Positions 43,475 to 53,037 of a DNA stretch of 64,000 bases are shown one piece after another. This DNA comes from Clostridiales bacterium. Its GTDB lineage: Bacteria; Bacillota; Clostridia; Saccharofermentanales; Saccharofermentanaceae. Both the position numbers and the translations under genes were made by a program. Location of the stretch: contig JAFSPU010000012.1 in the NCBI GenBank assembly GCA_017451265.1, positions 348,445 to 412,444 on the forward strand, read 5' to 3'. The notes under the pieces were generated by a model, which saw nothing but the letters and a program-made list of their open reading frames with translations, searched no databases and had not been told where the DNA came from. How positions within the stretch are numbered: the stretch's first letter is position 1; each line of letters starts with the position of its first letter.

Positions 43475-44053
43475 TCAGAATGTTGCGGATACAGCCATTC
43501 CTACTACAGTGATCAGAGCAGCTGTGAGGAACTGCTTCTTGCCGCTTAAGTTATCGTCCTTAACGTGCTCGTAAACGAGGATTGCGATGTAAGCTCTTCC
43601 TGCCATTGTGAAGAAAGAACCCAACTCACCGATGAGCATGCCGCCGTAGTAACCCCAGAGGATTCTTACGAGAGCACCGGGGATAACAGCCATTGTAACT
43701 GCAGCGAGGACCTCAGCGAAGTTTCTCTTGGAGTTCTGAACAACAGCTACGAGCAGTGCGAGACCTGCGATACCGAATGTGAGTGCTGCGTAAGTGAGCA
43801 GGCTGGACCATGCGATCCTCATGAAATATGGGAACTCCAGGCTGGCGTATCTTGTGTAGCTGATTACTCTGGTGATGACCTCGAGGATGTAAAGCACCAG
43901 AGCTCCTGCGCCTGCGAAGAGACAGGCTGTGCCCATGGACATCTTCTGGCTTAAGTTCTTGATACCGAGGATCGGATCATAGAAACCGAGGAAATAGCCC
44001 TTCAGGCACTCTGTGAATGAAACGCTTGATGTGTTGTTGGTTGATTCAGACAT
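43475..44053 (-). CDS. Yip1-like membrane protein
   Basis: The 192-residue protein has a soluble N-terminal 35 residues and about five membrane segments afterwards. The pattern AVTMAVIPGALVRILWGYYGGM and the general layout fit the Yip1/DUF1282-type family. Function unknown. It lies 21 bases past the amino-acid ABC ATPase stop and just before the GGDEF gene on the same strand. Confidence 0.7.
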   Translation of the reverse strand: MSESTNNTSSVSFTECLKGYFLGFYDPILGIKNLSQKMSMGTACLFAGAGALVLYILEVITRVISYTRYASLEFPYFMRIAWSSLLTYAALTFGIAGLALLVAVVQNSKRNFAEVLAAVTMAVIPGALVRILWGYYGGMLIGELGSFFTMAGRAYIAILVYEHVKDDNLSGKKQFLTAALITVVGMAVSATF

Positions 44054-44074
44054 GTTTCTACCTCTTTTCTTTTA

Positions 44075-44818
44075 TCATAAAACCTTCGCCAGGAAGGATT
44101 TAAGTCTGTCGTTACCGGTCTGATTGAAAATCTCGTCCGGCGTGCCCTGCACAATGATCCTGCCCTCATCCATGAAGATGATGCGGTCGCCTACCTCGCG
44201 CGCAAAGCCCATCTCGTGTGTAACTACGACCATGGTCATGCCTTCCTTGGCAAGGTCCTTCATTACATCGAGAACCTCGCCTACCATCTCGGGGTCGAGG
44301 GCTGACGTGGGCTCGTCGAAAAGCAGTACGTCCGGCTTCATTGCGAGAGCTCTTACGATGGCGATTCTCTGCTTCTGTCCGCCGGAAAGCTGTGACGGGT
44401 ATGCGTGTGCGCGGTCCATAAGTGCTACCTTATCGAGAAGCTCGAGGGCTTCCTTTTCCGTGTCCTCACGTGACATGCCCAGAAGCTTACGGGGCGCAAG
44501 TGTCATGTTGTCGATGATGGACAGGTGAGGGAAGAGGTTGAAGTGCTGGAACACCATTCCCATCTTCTGGCGGAACTTGTTGATATCATTGCCCTTGGAG
44601 GTGATGTCCGTGCCCTCAAACATGATGGTGCCGGACGTGGGTATCTCGAGCAGGTTAAGGGAACGCAGAAGTGTCGACTTACCGGAACCCGAGGGGCCGA
44701 TGATAACGACTACCTCACCCTTGTCGATGTCGAGGCTTACGCCGTTCAGGGCCTTGATGGCACCGCCGTTGTAGTGCTTGTTCAGTTTCGTTACGGAAAT
44801 GAGATGATCAGCGCTCAC
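44075..44818 (-). CDS. Polar amino-acid ABC importer ATPase (GlnQ-like)
   Basis: The 247-residue protein has Walker [12 protein letters not shown]-loop [11 protein letters not shown], signature LSGGQKQR and Walker [13 protein letters not shown]. The HFNLFPH motif is typical of glutamine/histidine/cystine importers. It overlaps the permease gene by 11 bases. Confidence 0.96.
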   Translation of the reverse strand: MSADHLISVTKLNKHYNGGAIKALNGVSLDIDKGEVVVIIGPSGSGKSTLLRSLNLLEIPTSGTIMFEGTDITSKGNDINKFRQKMGMVFQHFNLFPHLSIIDNMTLAPRKLLGMSREDTEKEALELLDKVALMDRAHAYPSQLSGGQKQRIAIVRALAMKPDVLLFDEPTSALDPEMVGEVLDVMKDLAKEGMTMVVVTHEMGFAREVGDRIIFMDEGRIIVQGTPDEIFNQTGNDRLKSFLAKVL

Positions 44819-45560
44819 TGTTACGCAGCCTCCTTTCCAGAATCGTTACGAGACGGGAGAAGAACATAACGATCACAAGATAGATGAGTGCGACAGCCAG
44901 CAGCGGCATGAACGCGGTGTATGTTCTGGATCTGATGATCTCGCCTCCCTTGGTAAGATCGTGAAGTCCGATGTAGCAGCTTACGGATGTCTCCTTGATA
45001 AGAACGATGAACTCGTTTGCAAGTGCGGGGAGTACATTCTTAAAAGCCTGAGGAATGATTATGTAGATAAGTGTCTGTGCGTAGTTAAAGCCCAGGGATC
45101 TTCCGGCCTCGAACTGGCCGTTGTCGATGCTCATGATGCCTGAGCGGATGATCTCGGCAACGTATGCGCCTGAGTTGATACCGAATGCGATGATGGCGAT
45201 TATCGTCTTATGCTGTGCCAAAGATACGAAGATAACGAAGTAGGCGATCATCAGCTGAACGAGTACAGGGGTGCCTCGAATGACCGTGAGATAAAGGGAA
45301 GAGACCTTGTTAAGGAAAGACAGGATGAATTTACCGAATCCCGGATGCATGCCTGCGGCGGTCTTGTCATATGTCGAACGGACCAGAGCCACGATAACAC
45401 CCAGCAGGATACCGAGCAATGTGGCACCGAGAGTGACCAGGAAGGTATTTCCGAGTCCCTTGACCAGCAGCATATAGCGGTCGTCAGCTATGAAATTCAG
45501 GACGAAGGTGTCTTTAAGATCCTGCCACCAGTCCCGGATCGAAAGTTGATAAAGATACAT
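44808..45560 (-). CDS. Polar amino-acid ABC importer permease
   Basis: The 250-residue HisM/GlnP-type permease has about five membrane segments, [13 protein letters not shown] and the coupling motif [22 protein letters not shown]. It should form a homodimeric channel. It starts 123 bases after the binding-protein gene, with a hairpin between them that could lower its expression relative to the binding protein. Confidence 0.95.
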   Translation of the reverse strand: MYLYQLSIRDWWQDLKDTFVLNFIADDRYMLLVKGLGNTFLVTLGATLLGILLGVIVALVRSTYDKTAAGMHPGFGKFILSFLNKVSSLYLTVIRGTPVLVQLMIAYFVIFVSLAQHKTIIAIIAFGINSGAYVAEIIRSGIMSIDNGQFEAGRSLGFNYAQTLIYIIIPQAFKNVLPALANEFIVLIKETSVSCYIGLHDLTKGGEIIRSRTYTAFMPLLAVALIYLVIVMFFSRLVTILERRLRNSER

Positions 45561-45611
45561 TTCACTACTCCGATATTTATAATAAGCAACTTCTTTATTT
45601 TAAATGCGAAA

Positions 45612-45641
45612 GCGGCGGAAATAAAGTGCTATTTCCGCCGC
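45612..45641 (-). terminator. Intercistronic hairpin, probably a leaky terminator or processing site
   Basis: GCGGCGGAAATA (45612-45623) and TATTTCCGCCGC (45630-45641) form a perfect 12-bp stem with a six-base loop. On the minus strand it is followed by a weak T-run only (TTTCGCATTTAAAA), so partial read-through is likely. The arrangement fits higher expression of the binding protein. Confidence 0.75.
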
Positions 45642-45683
45642 CTTGTAAACTGTTAATGCCTTCAGGCTGATCTTAAATTAAGA

Positions 45684-46478
45684 TTAAGCCTCTTCAGAAG
45701 GAATGTATGTCTCGATGATGGCATCGATTGTGCCGTCAGCCTGAAGCTCAGCGATAGCCTCGTTGATAGCATCGAGCAGAGCCTCGTTGTTCTTGTTAAC
45801 GCACATAGCGTAGTCCTCAACTGTGTAAGGAGTCTCGAGGATTGTAAGACCCTCGTTAGCTGCTACGAAAGCCTGAGCAGGCTGGTTGTCGATAACAACT
45901 GCGCCTACAACGCCGTTGAGAAGTGCGAGAACTGCATCGTTACCCTTGTTGTAACGGTCCATTCTGTCCTCACCAACCTCATCAGTCATGTAGAGGTCAC
46001 CTGTTGTACCTGTCTGAACGCCTACCATGCAGCCGCTCTCGATGAGTGCGTCGAGGTCTGTGATGTCAGAACCCTCAACAACGATGATGGACTGAATACC
46101 TGTAGCGTAAGGAGTTGTGAAGTTAACAGACTGCATTCTCTCTTCTGTAACTGTCATGCCTGCGCATCCGATGTCATACATGCCGGACTGAACACCTGTG
46201 ATGATGGAATCGAACTCTACGTCCTGGATCTCGAGCTCGAGTCCGAGCTTGTCAGCAACAGCCTGAGCGATCTCAGCGTCGATACCGACGATCTCTTCAC
46301 CCTCGTAGTACTCGTAAGGCGGGAAGAATGCATTTGTTGCCATTGTGAGCTTGCCGGGTGTAACTGTTGTGAAACCGCCCTCAGCAGCCTGCTCGGGAGC
46401 CTCAGAACAACCTGCCATGATGAATCCCAAGCTTGCGATAAGAGCAAGGGACACTGTCTTGATAATGTTCTTGTTCAT
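45684..46478 (-). CDS. Amino-acid-binding lipoprotein of ABC importer
   Basis: The 264-residue SBP_bac_3 protein begins with a lipoprotein signal ending in IMAGC (Cys24). The family pattern includes PGKLTMATNAFFPPYEYY, GIDAEIAQAVADKLG and GCAGMTVTEERMQSVNFTTPY. It captures polar amino acids for the downstream permease and ATPase. It has a strong AGGAGGG site and a promoter-operator upstream. Confidence 0.95.
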   Translation of the reverse strand: MNKNIIKTVSLALIASLGFIMAGCSEAPEQAAEGGFTTVTPGKLTMATNAFFPPYEYYEGEEIVGIDAEIAQAVADKLGLELEIQDVEFDSIITGVQSGMYDIGCAGMTVTEERMQSVNFTTPYATGIQSIIVVEGSDITDLDALIESGCMVGVQTGTTGDLYMTDEVGEDRMDRYNKGNDAVLALLNGVVGAVVIDNQPAQAFVAANEGLTILETPYTVEDYAMCVNKNNEALLDAINEAIAELQADGTIDAIIETYIPSEEA

Positions 46479-46493
46479 GATAATACCCTCCTG

Positions 46494-46540
46494 TCTTAAT
46501 AGACATTAAGATTATAGGACCTGCGGGAGGGTCAGACCAA
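46494..46540 (-). promoter_or_regulatory. Promoter with palindrome at the start site for the amino-acid ABC operon
   Basis: On the minus strand, TTGGTC (46540-46535), an 18-base spacer and TATAAT (46516-46511). The palindrome TCTTAAT-AGAC-ATTAAGA (46494-46511) adjoins the -10 and covers the expected start, so it may be an operator. Confidence 0.55.
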
Positions 46541-46565
46541 TTCGGTATTTATATAAAAATAAGGG

Positions 46566-47117
46566 TTATTCGCCGTCTGAATTGAGCAGATTAGCAAGGA
46601 AGGCGTCAGCATAAGCCGCGCTGTTATTGCGCCAGGCAGTGAGGATCTTCTCGGCATTCTCCGAAGTGGTTTTGAACGTGCAGTTAAAATCCAGGCTGTT
46701 CTCTGTGGACGACAGCGTGACCTTGCACATGCCGTCGTTGTCCTCAGAGGGTGCGCTGAAAGCCTTTACGGAGTTCATTCTGCGGACCTGCAAGGTGAGC
46801 TCGGAGGCGGCCTTCTTAAGGTAACCCAAGGTCTGAAGATTGAGCGTGGATTCGATGTCCTCGAGGATAGCCTCACCGCCGCGGGTGATCCTGATAGTCT
46901 CATTGGTTCCGACTACTTCGCCCGTACCGGTGTCACCGACTTCCTTGTTCAGGAGGTTGCCCGCAATGAGCTCGGTGTAGCACTTGTTGAATGTGAAGAA
47001 ATCCAGATACAAAGACTCCAGGCACTTGTCCATCAGCATCTGATAGCTGACGCCCGGTGCGTGCTTTACAAGATATAGTATATGGATCTTGCCGTCTGAG
47101 ATCTCTGAATTGCTCAT
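46566..47117 (-). CDS. DUF4364 family winged-helix-like protein
   Basis: The 183-residue protein matches DUF4364 (common in Clostridia): an N-terminal winged-helix-like region (ILYLVKHAPGVSYQMLMD...LLNKEV) followed by ITRGGEAILEDI and an alpha/beta remainder. It is probably a DNA-binding regulator. A TGTTATAAT extended -10 lies on the minus strand at 47151-47159. Targets are unknown; it is divergent from the Fe-S gene pair. Confidence 0.85.
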   Translation of the reverse strand: MSNSEISDGKIHILYLVKHAPGVSYQMLMDKCLESLYLDFFTFNKCYTELIAGNLLNKEVGDTGTGEVVGTNETIRITRGGEAILEDIESTLNLQTLGYLKKAASELTLQVRRMNSVKAFSAPSEDNDGMCKVTLSSTENSLDFNCTFKTTSENAEKILTAWRNNSAAYADAFLANLLNSDGE

Positions 47118-47150
47118 CTGCTTCCTCCTTCGTGAATCCTGTCAAAAAAC

Positions 47151-47159
47151 ATTATAACA
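47151..47159 (-). promoter_or_regulatory. Extended -10 promoter element for the DUF4364 gene
   Basis: On the minus strand the sequence reads TG-T-TATAAT, a full extended -10, about 34 bases before the ATG. No clear -35 is seen, which extended -10 promoters do not require. Confidence 0.55.
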
Positions 47160-47238
47160 TTTTCATCAGATAACGCTGTTATATTTTGAAAAACCGATGT
47201 ATAATAGCTGCGGCATATGAATACAAGGAGGCTTTAAC

Positions 47239-47988
47239 ATGCTTCAGATAAGAGGTTTGACTTATGAAGTCGAGGAAGCCGGGGAGACCAAGAGGATCCT
47301 CGATGAACTCGATCTGGATATACAGGACGGCAAGTTTACCGTAATCACAGGCCCTAACGGCGGCGGTAAATCCACACTCGCCAAGCTGATTGCGGGAATA
47401 ATCAAGCCCACATCAGGCTCCATCATCCTTGACGGCGAGGACATCACTGAGATGAATATCACGGACCGCGCCAGAAGAGGAGTCTCGTTTGCTTTCCAGC
47501 AGCCCGTTAAGTTCAAGGGTCTTGAGGTCTTCGACCTGCTCAAGATCGCTGCGGGCAAGGAAACCAAGCTTAAGATCGACGATGCCTGCAAGTACCTGTC
47601 CGAGGTAGGCCTTTGCGCCAAGGATTACATCAACCGCGAGGTAAACGGTTCACTTTCGGGCGGCGAGCTCAAGCGTATCGAGATCGCCACGGTGCTTGCC
47701 AGGGGCACGAAGCTCTCCGTTTTCGACGAGCCTGAGGCGGGCATCGACCTGTGGTCCTTCCAGAACCTCACACGCATCTTCGAGAACATGAGAAAAAACA
47801 TCAAGGACAGTTCCATCATCATCATCTCGCACCAGGAGCGCATCCTTAAGATCGCGGACGAGATCGTGGTAATCGCGAACGGCAAGATAAAGCAGCAGGG
47901 CACGGGCACAGACGTGCTTCCGGCGCTTACGGGTACTGCAGACGCGGTGCTCCCCTGCAATAAGTTCACGGAGGTGGAAAATGGTTGA
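47239..47988 (+). CDS. smsC: SufC-like ATPase of a minimal two-gene Fe-S cluster assembly system (SmsC)
   Basis: The 249-residue ABC ATPase has Walker A GPNGGGKST, Q-loop FAFQQPVKF, signature LSGGELKRIEIA and Walker B SVFDEPEAGIDLWSF, which together distinguish SufC/SmsC from transporter ATPases. It has no membrane partner; the next gene encodes the SufB/SufD-like scaffold subunit. A perfect TATAAT (47200-47205) and AAGGAGG precede the ATG. It should drive conformational change of the scaffold. The absence of sufS, sufU and a second SufB/D gene marks it as the two-gene form. Confidence 0.9.
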   Translation: MLQIRGLTYEVEEAGETKRILDELDLDIQDGKFTVITGPNGGGKSTLAKLIAGIIKPTSGSIILDGEDITEMNITDRARRGVSFAFQQPVKFKGLEVFDLLKIAAGKETKLKIDDACKYLSEVGLCAKDYINREVNGSLSGGELKRIEIATVLARGTKLSVFDEPEAGIDLWSFQNLTRIFENMRKNIKDSSIIIISHQERILKIADEIVVIANGKIKQQGTGTDVLPALTGTADAVLPCNKFTEVENG

Positions 47989-48907
47989 GTTAGATCCTAT
48001 CCAGAAAAGACTTATAGAGGAGATCGCCGACCTGCATGAGGTACCCGCAGGTGCCTACAACTTCCGCGCCAACAGCAAGCTTGCAGGCCGCAATACCACT
48101 GCAAATATCGACATCACTTCCAAGGAAGACGGCTCGGGCATCGACATCAGGATCAAGCCCGGCACCAAGAAGGAGAGCGTCCACATCCCGGTAGTCATCT
48201 CGGCTTCAGGCATCAAGGAGACGGTCTACAACGACTTCTATATCGGCGAGGACAGCGACGTCGTTATCGTCGCGGGCTGCGGCATCGACAACTGCGGTAA
48301 GCAGGACTCCCAGCACGATGGCGTGCACCGCTTCTTCGTGGGCAAAAACGCACGCGTTAAGTACGTTGAAAAGCATTACGGCAGCGGCTCCGGCGAGGGC
48401 AAGAGGCTTCTTAACCCCCAGACCGAGGTCTACATGGAAGAGGGTTCCGCAATGGAGATGGAGATGGTCCAGATCAAGGGCGTAGACTCCACTATCCGTA
48501 AGACCACGGCCAAGCTTGCTGCCAACGCCAAGCTCCTTGTGCAGGAGAGGCTCATGACTCACGGGGACCAGAAGGCCTACAGTATCTACAGTGCAGAGCT
48601 TAACGGCGACGGCGCTGCTGCTGACGTAGTCTCCCGTGCAGTTGCCAAGGACAACTCCTACCAGAAGTTCGATGCGTGCGTAATCGGAAACTATGCCTGC
48701 CACGGCCACACCGAGTGCGATGCCATCATCATGGGCAATGGTAAGGTGCTTGCAGTGCCTGCGCTTGAGGCTAATAACGTTGATGCCGAGCTGTTCCATG
48801 AGGCCGCCATCGGTAAGATCGCAGGAGAGCAGCTTGATAAGCTCATGACCTTAGGGCTCACGGCTGAAGAGGCCGAGGAACAGATAATTAACGGATTCCT
48901 CAAATAA
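47981..48907 (+). CDS. smsB: SufB/SufD-like scaffold subunit of the minimal Fe-S assembly system (SmsB)
   Basis: The 308-residue protein is shorter than SufB (about 480) and consists mainly of the right-handed beta-helix core plus the C-terminal helical domain that binds SufC. Conserved features include ACHGHTECDAIIMG (Cys and acidic residues) and the ALEANNVDAELFHEAAIGKI region with the conserved His-Glu. It should form a dimer on which clusters are built, with SmsC. The start overlaps the smsC stop by eight bases and GGAGG lies upstream. Confidence 0.9.
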   Translation: MVELDPIQKRLIEEIADLHEVPAGAYNFRANSKLAGRNTTANIDITSKEDGSGIDIRIKPGTKKESVHIPVVISASGIKETVYNDFYIGEDSDVVIVAGCGIDNCGKQDSQHDGVHRFFVGKNARVKYVEKHYGSGSGEGKRLLNPQTEVYMEEGSAMEMEMVQIKGVDSTIRKTTAKLAANAKLLVQERLMTHGDQKAYSIYSAELNGDGAAADVVSRAVAKDNSYQKFDACVIGNYACHGHTECDAIIMGNGKVLAVPALEANNVDAELFHEAAIGKIAGEQLDKLMTLGLTAEEAEEQIINGFLK

Positions 48908-48999
48908 TCAAGTAAAAATGCGCAAAAAAGTGCTTTTATTAGACACTTTTAGGGTGTTATACTCTATATCGTTTAAAAATGCTCGAAGGAGAAAGAATA

Positions 49000-50343
49000 A
49001 TGGTAACTCTTGATTATTCAAACGTATTGCCTTTTATCGGCGGTCAGGAAGCAGTAGACAGAATGGAGCCCCAGATCAAGGTCGCTCATGACATGCTTCA
49101 TAAGAAGAACGGTCCCGGAAACGACTTCCTCGGATGGCTCGACCTTCCCACAAACTATGACAAGGAAGAGTTCTCCAGAATTAAGAAGGCTGCTACCAAG
49201 ATCAGAAGAGATTCCGATGTTCTCATCGTAATCGGTATCGGCGGTTCCTACCTCGGTGCACGTGCTGTTATAGAGATGCTCGGTCACTCTTTTGCTAACA
49301 CAGCTTCCAAGAAGGTAAGAAAGAGCCCCATCATCCTGTTCTGCGGTAATTCCATCTCTGCTACATATCTTGCAGACATGATGGACATCATCGAGGGCAA
49401 GAACATCTCTTTGAATATCATCTCCAAGTCCGGTACAACAACTGAGCCTGCTATCGCTTTCAGAATTCTCCGCGCTTACATGGAGAACAAGTACGGTAAG
49501 GAAGAGGCTAAGAACCGTATCTACGCTACAACAGATAAGGCTCGCGGAGCTTTGAAGGGCCTCGCTGACGAGGAAGGTTACGAGACATTCGTAGTACCTG
49601 ATGATGTAGGTGGAAGATTCTCCGTTCTCACAGCTGTAGGACTTCTTCCTATCGCTGTTGCAGGCATCGACATCAAGGAGCTCATGAAGGGTGCTAAGGA
49701 TGCATCCAAGGAATACAAGAAGATGCCCCTCGCGCAGAACCCTTGCTATCAGTACGCTGCAGTTAGAAACTGCCTGCTCAGATCCGGTTACTCCACAGAG
49801 GTTATGGTTAACTACGAGCCTTCTTTCCACTACATGACAGAGTGGTGGAAGCAGCTCTACGGTGAGTCTGAGGGTAAGGACCTCCGCGGTATCTTCCCCG
49901 CAGGTGTTGATAACACAACAGATCTGCACTCCATGGGTCAGTTCATCCAGAACGGCGCAAGAATCATGTTCGAGACAGTTGTTAATATCGACCAGGCAAG
50001 AAGATCCTTCGAGATCCCGAATGATCCTGCAAACCTCGACGGTCTTAACTTCCTCTCCGGTATGGACATGAACGAAGTTAATAAGAAGGCTATGCAGGGA
50101 ACAGTTCTCGCTCACGTTGACGGCGGCGTTCCTAACATGGCAGTTCATATGCCTTCTGCTACAGCTTATGACCTTGGAAACCTCATCTACTTCTTCGAGA
50201 AGGCTTGCGGTATCTCCGGTTATCTCCTCGCTGTAAATCCTTTCAACCAGCCCGGTGTTGAGGCTTACAAGAAGAACATGTTCGCTCTTCTCGGCAAGCC
50301 CGGCTACGAGGATCAGAAGGCAGCTCTCGAGGCTCGTCTGTAA
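49000..50343 (+). CDS. pgi: Glucose-6-phosphate isomerase
   Basis: The 447-residue protein carries the PGI motifs: [26 protein letters not shown] (phosphate and active-site region), the [17 protein letters not shown] signature and the C-terminal [12 protein letters not shown] containing the catalytic Lys. It interconverts glucose 6-phosphate and fructose 6-phosphate in glycolysis. I use ATG 49000 with AAGGAG upstream; an ATG at 48979 is less well placed. TATACT at 48958-48963 may be its -10. Confidence 0.97.
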   Translation: MVTLDYSNVLPFIGGQEAVDRMEPQIKVAHDMLHKKNGPGNDFLGWLDLPTNYDKEEFSRIKKAATKIRRDSDVLIVIGIGGSYLGARAVIEMLGHSFANTASKKVRKSPIILFCGNSISATYLADMMDIIEGKNISLNIISKSGTTTEPAIAFRILRAYMENKYGKEEAKNRIYATTDKARGALKGLADEEGYETFVVPDDVGGRFSVLTAVGLLPIAVAGIDIKELMKGAKDASKEYKKMPLAQNPCYQYAAVRNCLLRSGYSTEVMVNYEPSFHYMTEWWKQLYGESEGKDLRGIFPAGVDNTTDLHSMGQFIQNGARIMFETVVNIDQARRSFEIPNDPANLDGLNFLSGMDMNEVNKKAMQGTVLAHVDGGVPNMAVHMPSATAYDLGNLIYFFEKACGISGYLLAVNPFNQPGVEAYKKNMFALLGKPGYEDQKAALEARL

Positions 50344-50427
50344 GCCTGCTCTTGGCCGCGAACAGTGCGCTCGTCGCTGACGCTCCTTTGCAACTTGCGC
50401 AGCTGGCGTCACAAACTCGCATTTACA

Positions 50428-50456
50428 GGGGACTGTGAAATCACAGTCCCCTTTAT
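50428..50456 (+). terminator. Intrinsic terminator of pgi
   Basis: GGGGACTGTG and CACAGTCCCC form an 10-bp stem (50428-50437 and 50442-50451) with a short GAAAT-type loop, followed by TTTATT. Its descending arm also holds the promoter of the next gene. Confidence 0.85.
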
Positions 50457-50464
50457 TGTATAAT
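50435..50464 (+). promoter_or_regulatory. Promoter giving a leaderless transcript for the radical-SAM gene
   Basis: GTGAAA (50435-50440), an 18-base spacer and a perfect TATAAT (50459-50464). The expected start lies at about 50471, which is the ATG itself. The -35 is inside the pgi terminator hairpin. Confidence 0.6.
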
Positions 50465-50470
50465 CCTTAC

Positions 50471-52318
50471 ATGCATGAAGAAGTTAAGGTTCCGCATAGT
50501 GTGCTGATGTCCGTGGAAAGCCCCGGACGCTATGTCGGCGGAGAGAAGAATCAGATAATCAAGCCGATAGTTCCCGGGATGGTAAGGACAGTATTCTGCT
50601 TTCCCGATATCTATGAGATCGGCATGAGCAACCTTGCGCTGCAGATCCTTTATAAAGTGCTTAACGGACCCGAGTGGAGTGCGTGTGAGCGCGCGTTCTC
50701 GCCCTGGCCCGATATGGATAAGAAGATGCGCGAGCATGACATCCCGCTGTATTCGCTGGAGACCCGCTCGCCTCTTAATGAGTTCGATGTGGCCGCATTC
50801 TCTTTAGGCTATGAGATGTGTTATACCAATGTGCTTCAGATGCTCGACTTGGGTCGCATCCCGCTGCTTTCCCGTGACAGGTCCGAGAATGATCCGCTTG
50901 TAGTGGCGGGAGGCCCTGTATGCTGCAACATCGAGCCGATGGCCGACTTCTTCGACGCTGTTTTTATCGGCGAGGGCGAGGAAGTGGATCTGGAGTTCAC
51001 GGCAGTTATTAAGAAGTATAAGGACGAAGGTAAGAAGGACCGCAAGGCTCTTCTTAAGGAACTCGCGCAGATCGAGGGCGTCTATGTGCCTTCTCTTTAC
51101 ACGCCTAAGTATGAGAACGGCAGATTCGCAGGCTTCGACATCGAAGACGGCGTGCCTGCGACCGTTAAGAAGAGGATCATCATGGACCTCGACAAGGTCG
51201 ATTATCCGGTCCGCCCCGTCGTTCCGAATAATAATGTAGTTCATGACAGAGCTTACCTTGAGCTTTTCAGAGGATGCATCCGCGGGTGCAGATTCTGCCA
51301 GGCGGGCTACCTTTACAGACCCGTGAGGGAGAAGTCCGCGCAGACCTTGTGCGAGCAGGGCATGCAGATAATGAAGAATACGGGTTACGACGACCTGGGA
51401 CTGCTGTCGCTTTCGACCAGCGACTACTCCGGGCTTCACGAGCTTACCGATAATCTTCTCGAGGACTTCGGTCCCAAGCACGAGAGCCTCTCACTGCCGT
51501 CACTTCGTATCGATAACTTTGCGCTGGAGCTGATGGAGAAGGCATCGCAGACGAGAAAGTCGGGGCTTACATTCGCGCCCGAGGCCGGCACGCAGAGGTT
51601 AAGAGACGTAATAAACAAAGGCATCAACGAAGAGGATATAATGACGTCGCTGAAGCTCGCCTTTGAGGGCGGTTGGAGCACGGTAAAGCTTTACTTCATG
51701 CTGGGGCTTCCCACGGAGACCATGGAGGACGTCGAGGGCATCGCGGACCTCGCGCTTAAGATAGAGAAGCTTTACTTCGACACCATGCGTGAGATCGGCG
51801 CCAAGCCCAGAAAGCCTGAGATCACGGTGTCCACGTCTATGTTTATCCCCAAGCCTTTCACGCCCTTCCAGTGGGAGCCGCAGAACACCAAGGAGCAGTT
51901 CCTCGAGAAGCAGTCGCACCTTAGAAATCTTCTTAAGAAGCACAGAAATATACGTTATATCTGGCACGATGTGGAGACTTCGTGCTGGGAAGGAATATAC
52001 GCGCGCGGTGACAGACGCCTTTGCGAGGTCATCCTTGAAGGCTACAAGGCCGGCAGCATCTTCGACGCGTGGGACCAGTTCTTCGACTACGAGAAGTGGA
52101 ACGGCATCTTAAATTCGCACGGACTTAAGTGGGAGGACTACACTCAGGGCTGGAACACGGAAGACGCGCTGCCGTGGGACCCGATAGACGTCGGCGTGAC
52201 GAAAGCTTTCCTTAAGCGCGAGCGCGAGAAGGCTTACGCAGAGACCGTAACTTTGAACTGCCGCGCCAAGTGTGCAGGCTGCGGTGCCGCATGTTATAAG
52301 GCAGGTATTTGCCCATGA
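50471..52318 (+). CDS. B12-binding-type radical SAM protein, TIGR03960 family
   Basis: The protein has 615 residues from ATG 50471. The typical N-terminus VESPGRYVGGE and a cobalamin-binding-like region (about 30-190) precede the radical SAM core with cluster motif CIRGCRFCQAGY, three cysteines binding the [4Fe-4S] cluster. LSTSDYSG and PSLRIDNF follow, and the C-terminus has a Cys-rich end CRAKCAGCGAACYKAGIC. No Shine-Dalgarno sequence precedes the ATG; the -10 lies only seven bases upstream. The next gene encodes TIGR03936, its usual partner. The substrate is unknown. Confidence 0.93.
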   Translation: MHEEVKVPHSVLMSVESPGRYVGGEKNQIIKPIVPGMVRTVFCFPDIYEIGMSNLALQILYKVLNGPEWSACERAFSPWPDMDKKMREHDIPLYSLETRSPLNEFDVAAFSLGYEMCYTNVLQMLDLGRIPLLSRDRSENDPLVVAGGPVCCNIEPMADFFDAVFIGEGEEVDLEFTAVIKKYKDEGKKDRKALLKELAQIEGVYVPSLYTPKYENGRFAGFDIEDGVPATVKKRIIMDLDKVDYPVRPVVPNNNVVHDRAYLELFRGCIRGCRFCQAGYLYRPVREKSAQTLCEQGMQIMKNTGYDDLGLLSLSTSDYSGLHELTDNLLEDFGPKHESLSLPSLRIDNFALELMEKASQTRKSGLTFAPEAGTQRLRDVINKGINEEDIMTSLKLAFEGGWSTVKLYFMLGLPTETMEDVEGIADLALKIEKLYFDTMREIGAKPRKPEITVSTSMFIPKPFTPFQWEPQNTKEQFLEKQSHLRNLLKKHRNIRYIWHDVETSCWEGIYARGDRRLCEVILEGYKAGSIFDAWDQFFDYEKWNGILNSHGLKWEDYTQGWNTEDALPWDPIDVGVTKAFLKREREKAYAETVTLNCRAKCAGCGAACYKAGICP

Positions 52319-53037
52319 ATGCAGAAGAACAGTTAAAGGAGATGACCCGTAAGCAGCACCAGCACGAGTATGTGTGCAGGGGGCTTTTCGAGCGCAAGGG
52401 TGCACTGTCCTACATAGGCCACCTGGACCTGAAGGCTGTCTTTGAGAGGGCACTTAGGAGAGCAGAGTTGCCGCTGCTTTACACGCAGGGCTTTAACCCG
52501 AGGCCGATGCTTGAGTTTGCGCTGCCTTTGGGCGTGGGAATCGACACCGAGGGGGACTGGGTCGACGTGGTCATGGAAGTGCCGATGGATCCGGAGGAGT
52601 ACGTAAGGCGCATTAACGAGGAGCTTCCCGAGGGAGTGCATGTTATCCGCGCGGTGTCTTTGGATGAGCCCAAGAAGAGCCTCATGAGCGTAGTTACATG
52701 TGCTGAGTACCGCATTGAGGCGCCGGGCATAACGGACGCGATTTTAAATGTTTTTGCGCAGGAGCATGTGGAGACGACCAAGAAGAGCAAGGGTAAGGAA
52801 GTGAAGACCGATATCAGGCCGCTTCTTGTAAAGCCACTTACGTCGTCGACCCCGGATGCCGCGGAATATATGTGTTTTGCGGGTTCACAGCAGAACTTAA
52901 GACCTGATGTTCTTCTCAAGGCAGTCTGCGAGTGCACGGGCTACGACAGCGCAAAGGCCGCTGAGGCGCGGGTTACGAGGCTTGCCCTGTACGGCGGCAC
53001 ATACCCTGATCTGACCTCGATTGAAGGTTTGACCTGA
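52315..53037 (+). CDS. TIGR03936 family radical-SAM-associated protein (DUF2344)
   Basis: The protein has 240 residues from ATG 52315, which overlaps the preceding stop (ATGA). The family motifs GALSYIGHLDLKAVFERALRRAELPLLYTQGFNPRP and LEFALPLGVG are intact, and LYGGTYPDL lies near the end. The family is almost always found with TIGR03960. A TTG nine bases further back is in frame but unlikely. Its -35-containing end provides the promoter of the next operon. Confidence 0.93.
   Translation: MNAEEQLKEMTRKQHQHEYVCRGLFERKGALSYIGHLDLKAVFERALRRAELPLLYTQGFNPRPMLEFALPLGVGIDTEGDWVDVVMEVPMDPEEYVRRINEELPEGVHVIRAVSLDEPKKSLMSVVTCAEYRIEAPGITDAILNVFAQEHVETTKKSKGKEVKTDIRPLLVKPLTSSTPDAAEYMCFAGSQQNLRPDVLLKAVCECTGYDSAKAAEARVTRLALYGGTYPDLTSIEGLT

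Noticed and set aside
49018-50412. 464-codon open frame opposite pgi
   Set aside because: Pgi is a certain gene on the plus strand; the opposite frame lacks a recognisable domain and ribosome site.
50344-50427. Small gene or RNA between pgi and the terminator
   Set aside because: The sequence shows no start, ribosome site or family match beyond the terminator hairpin.
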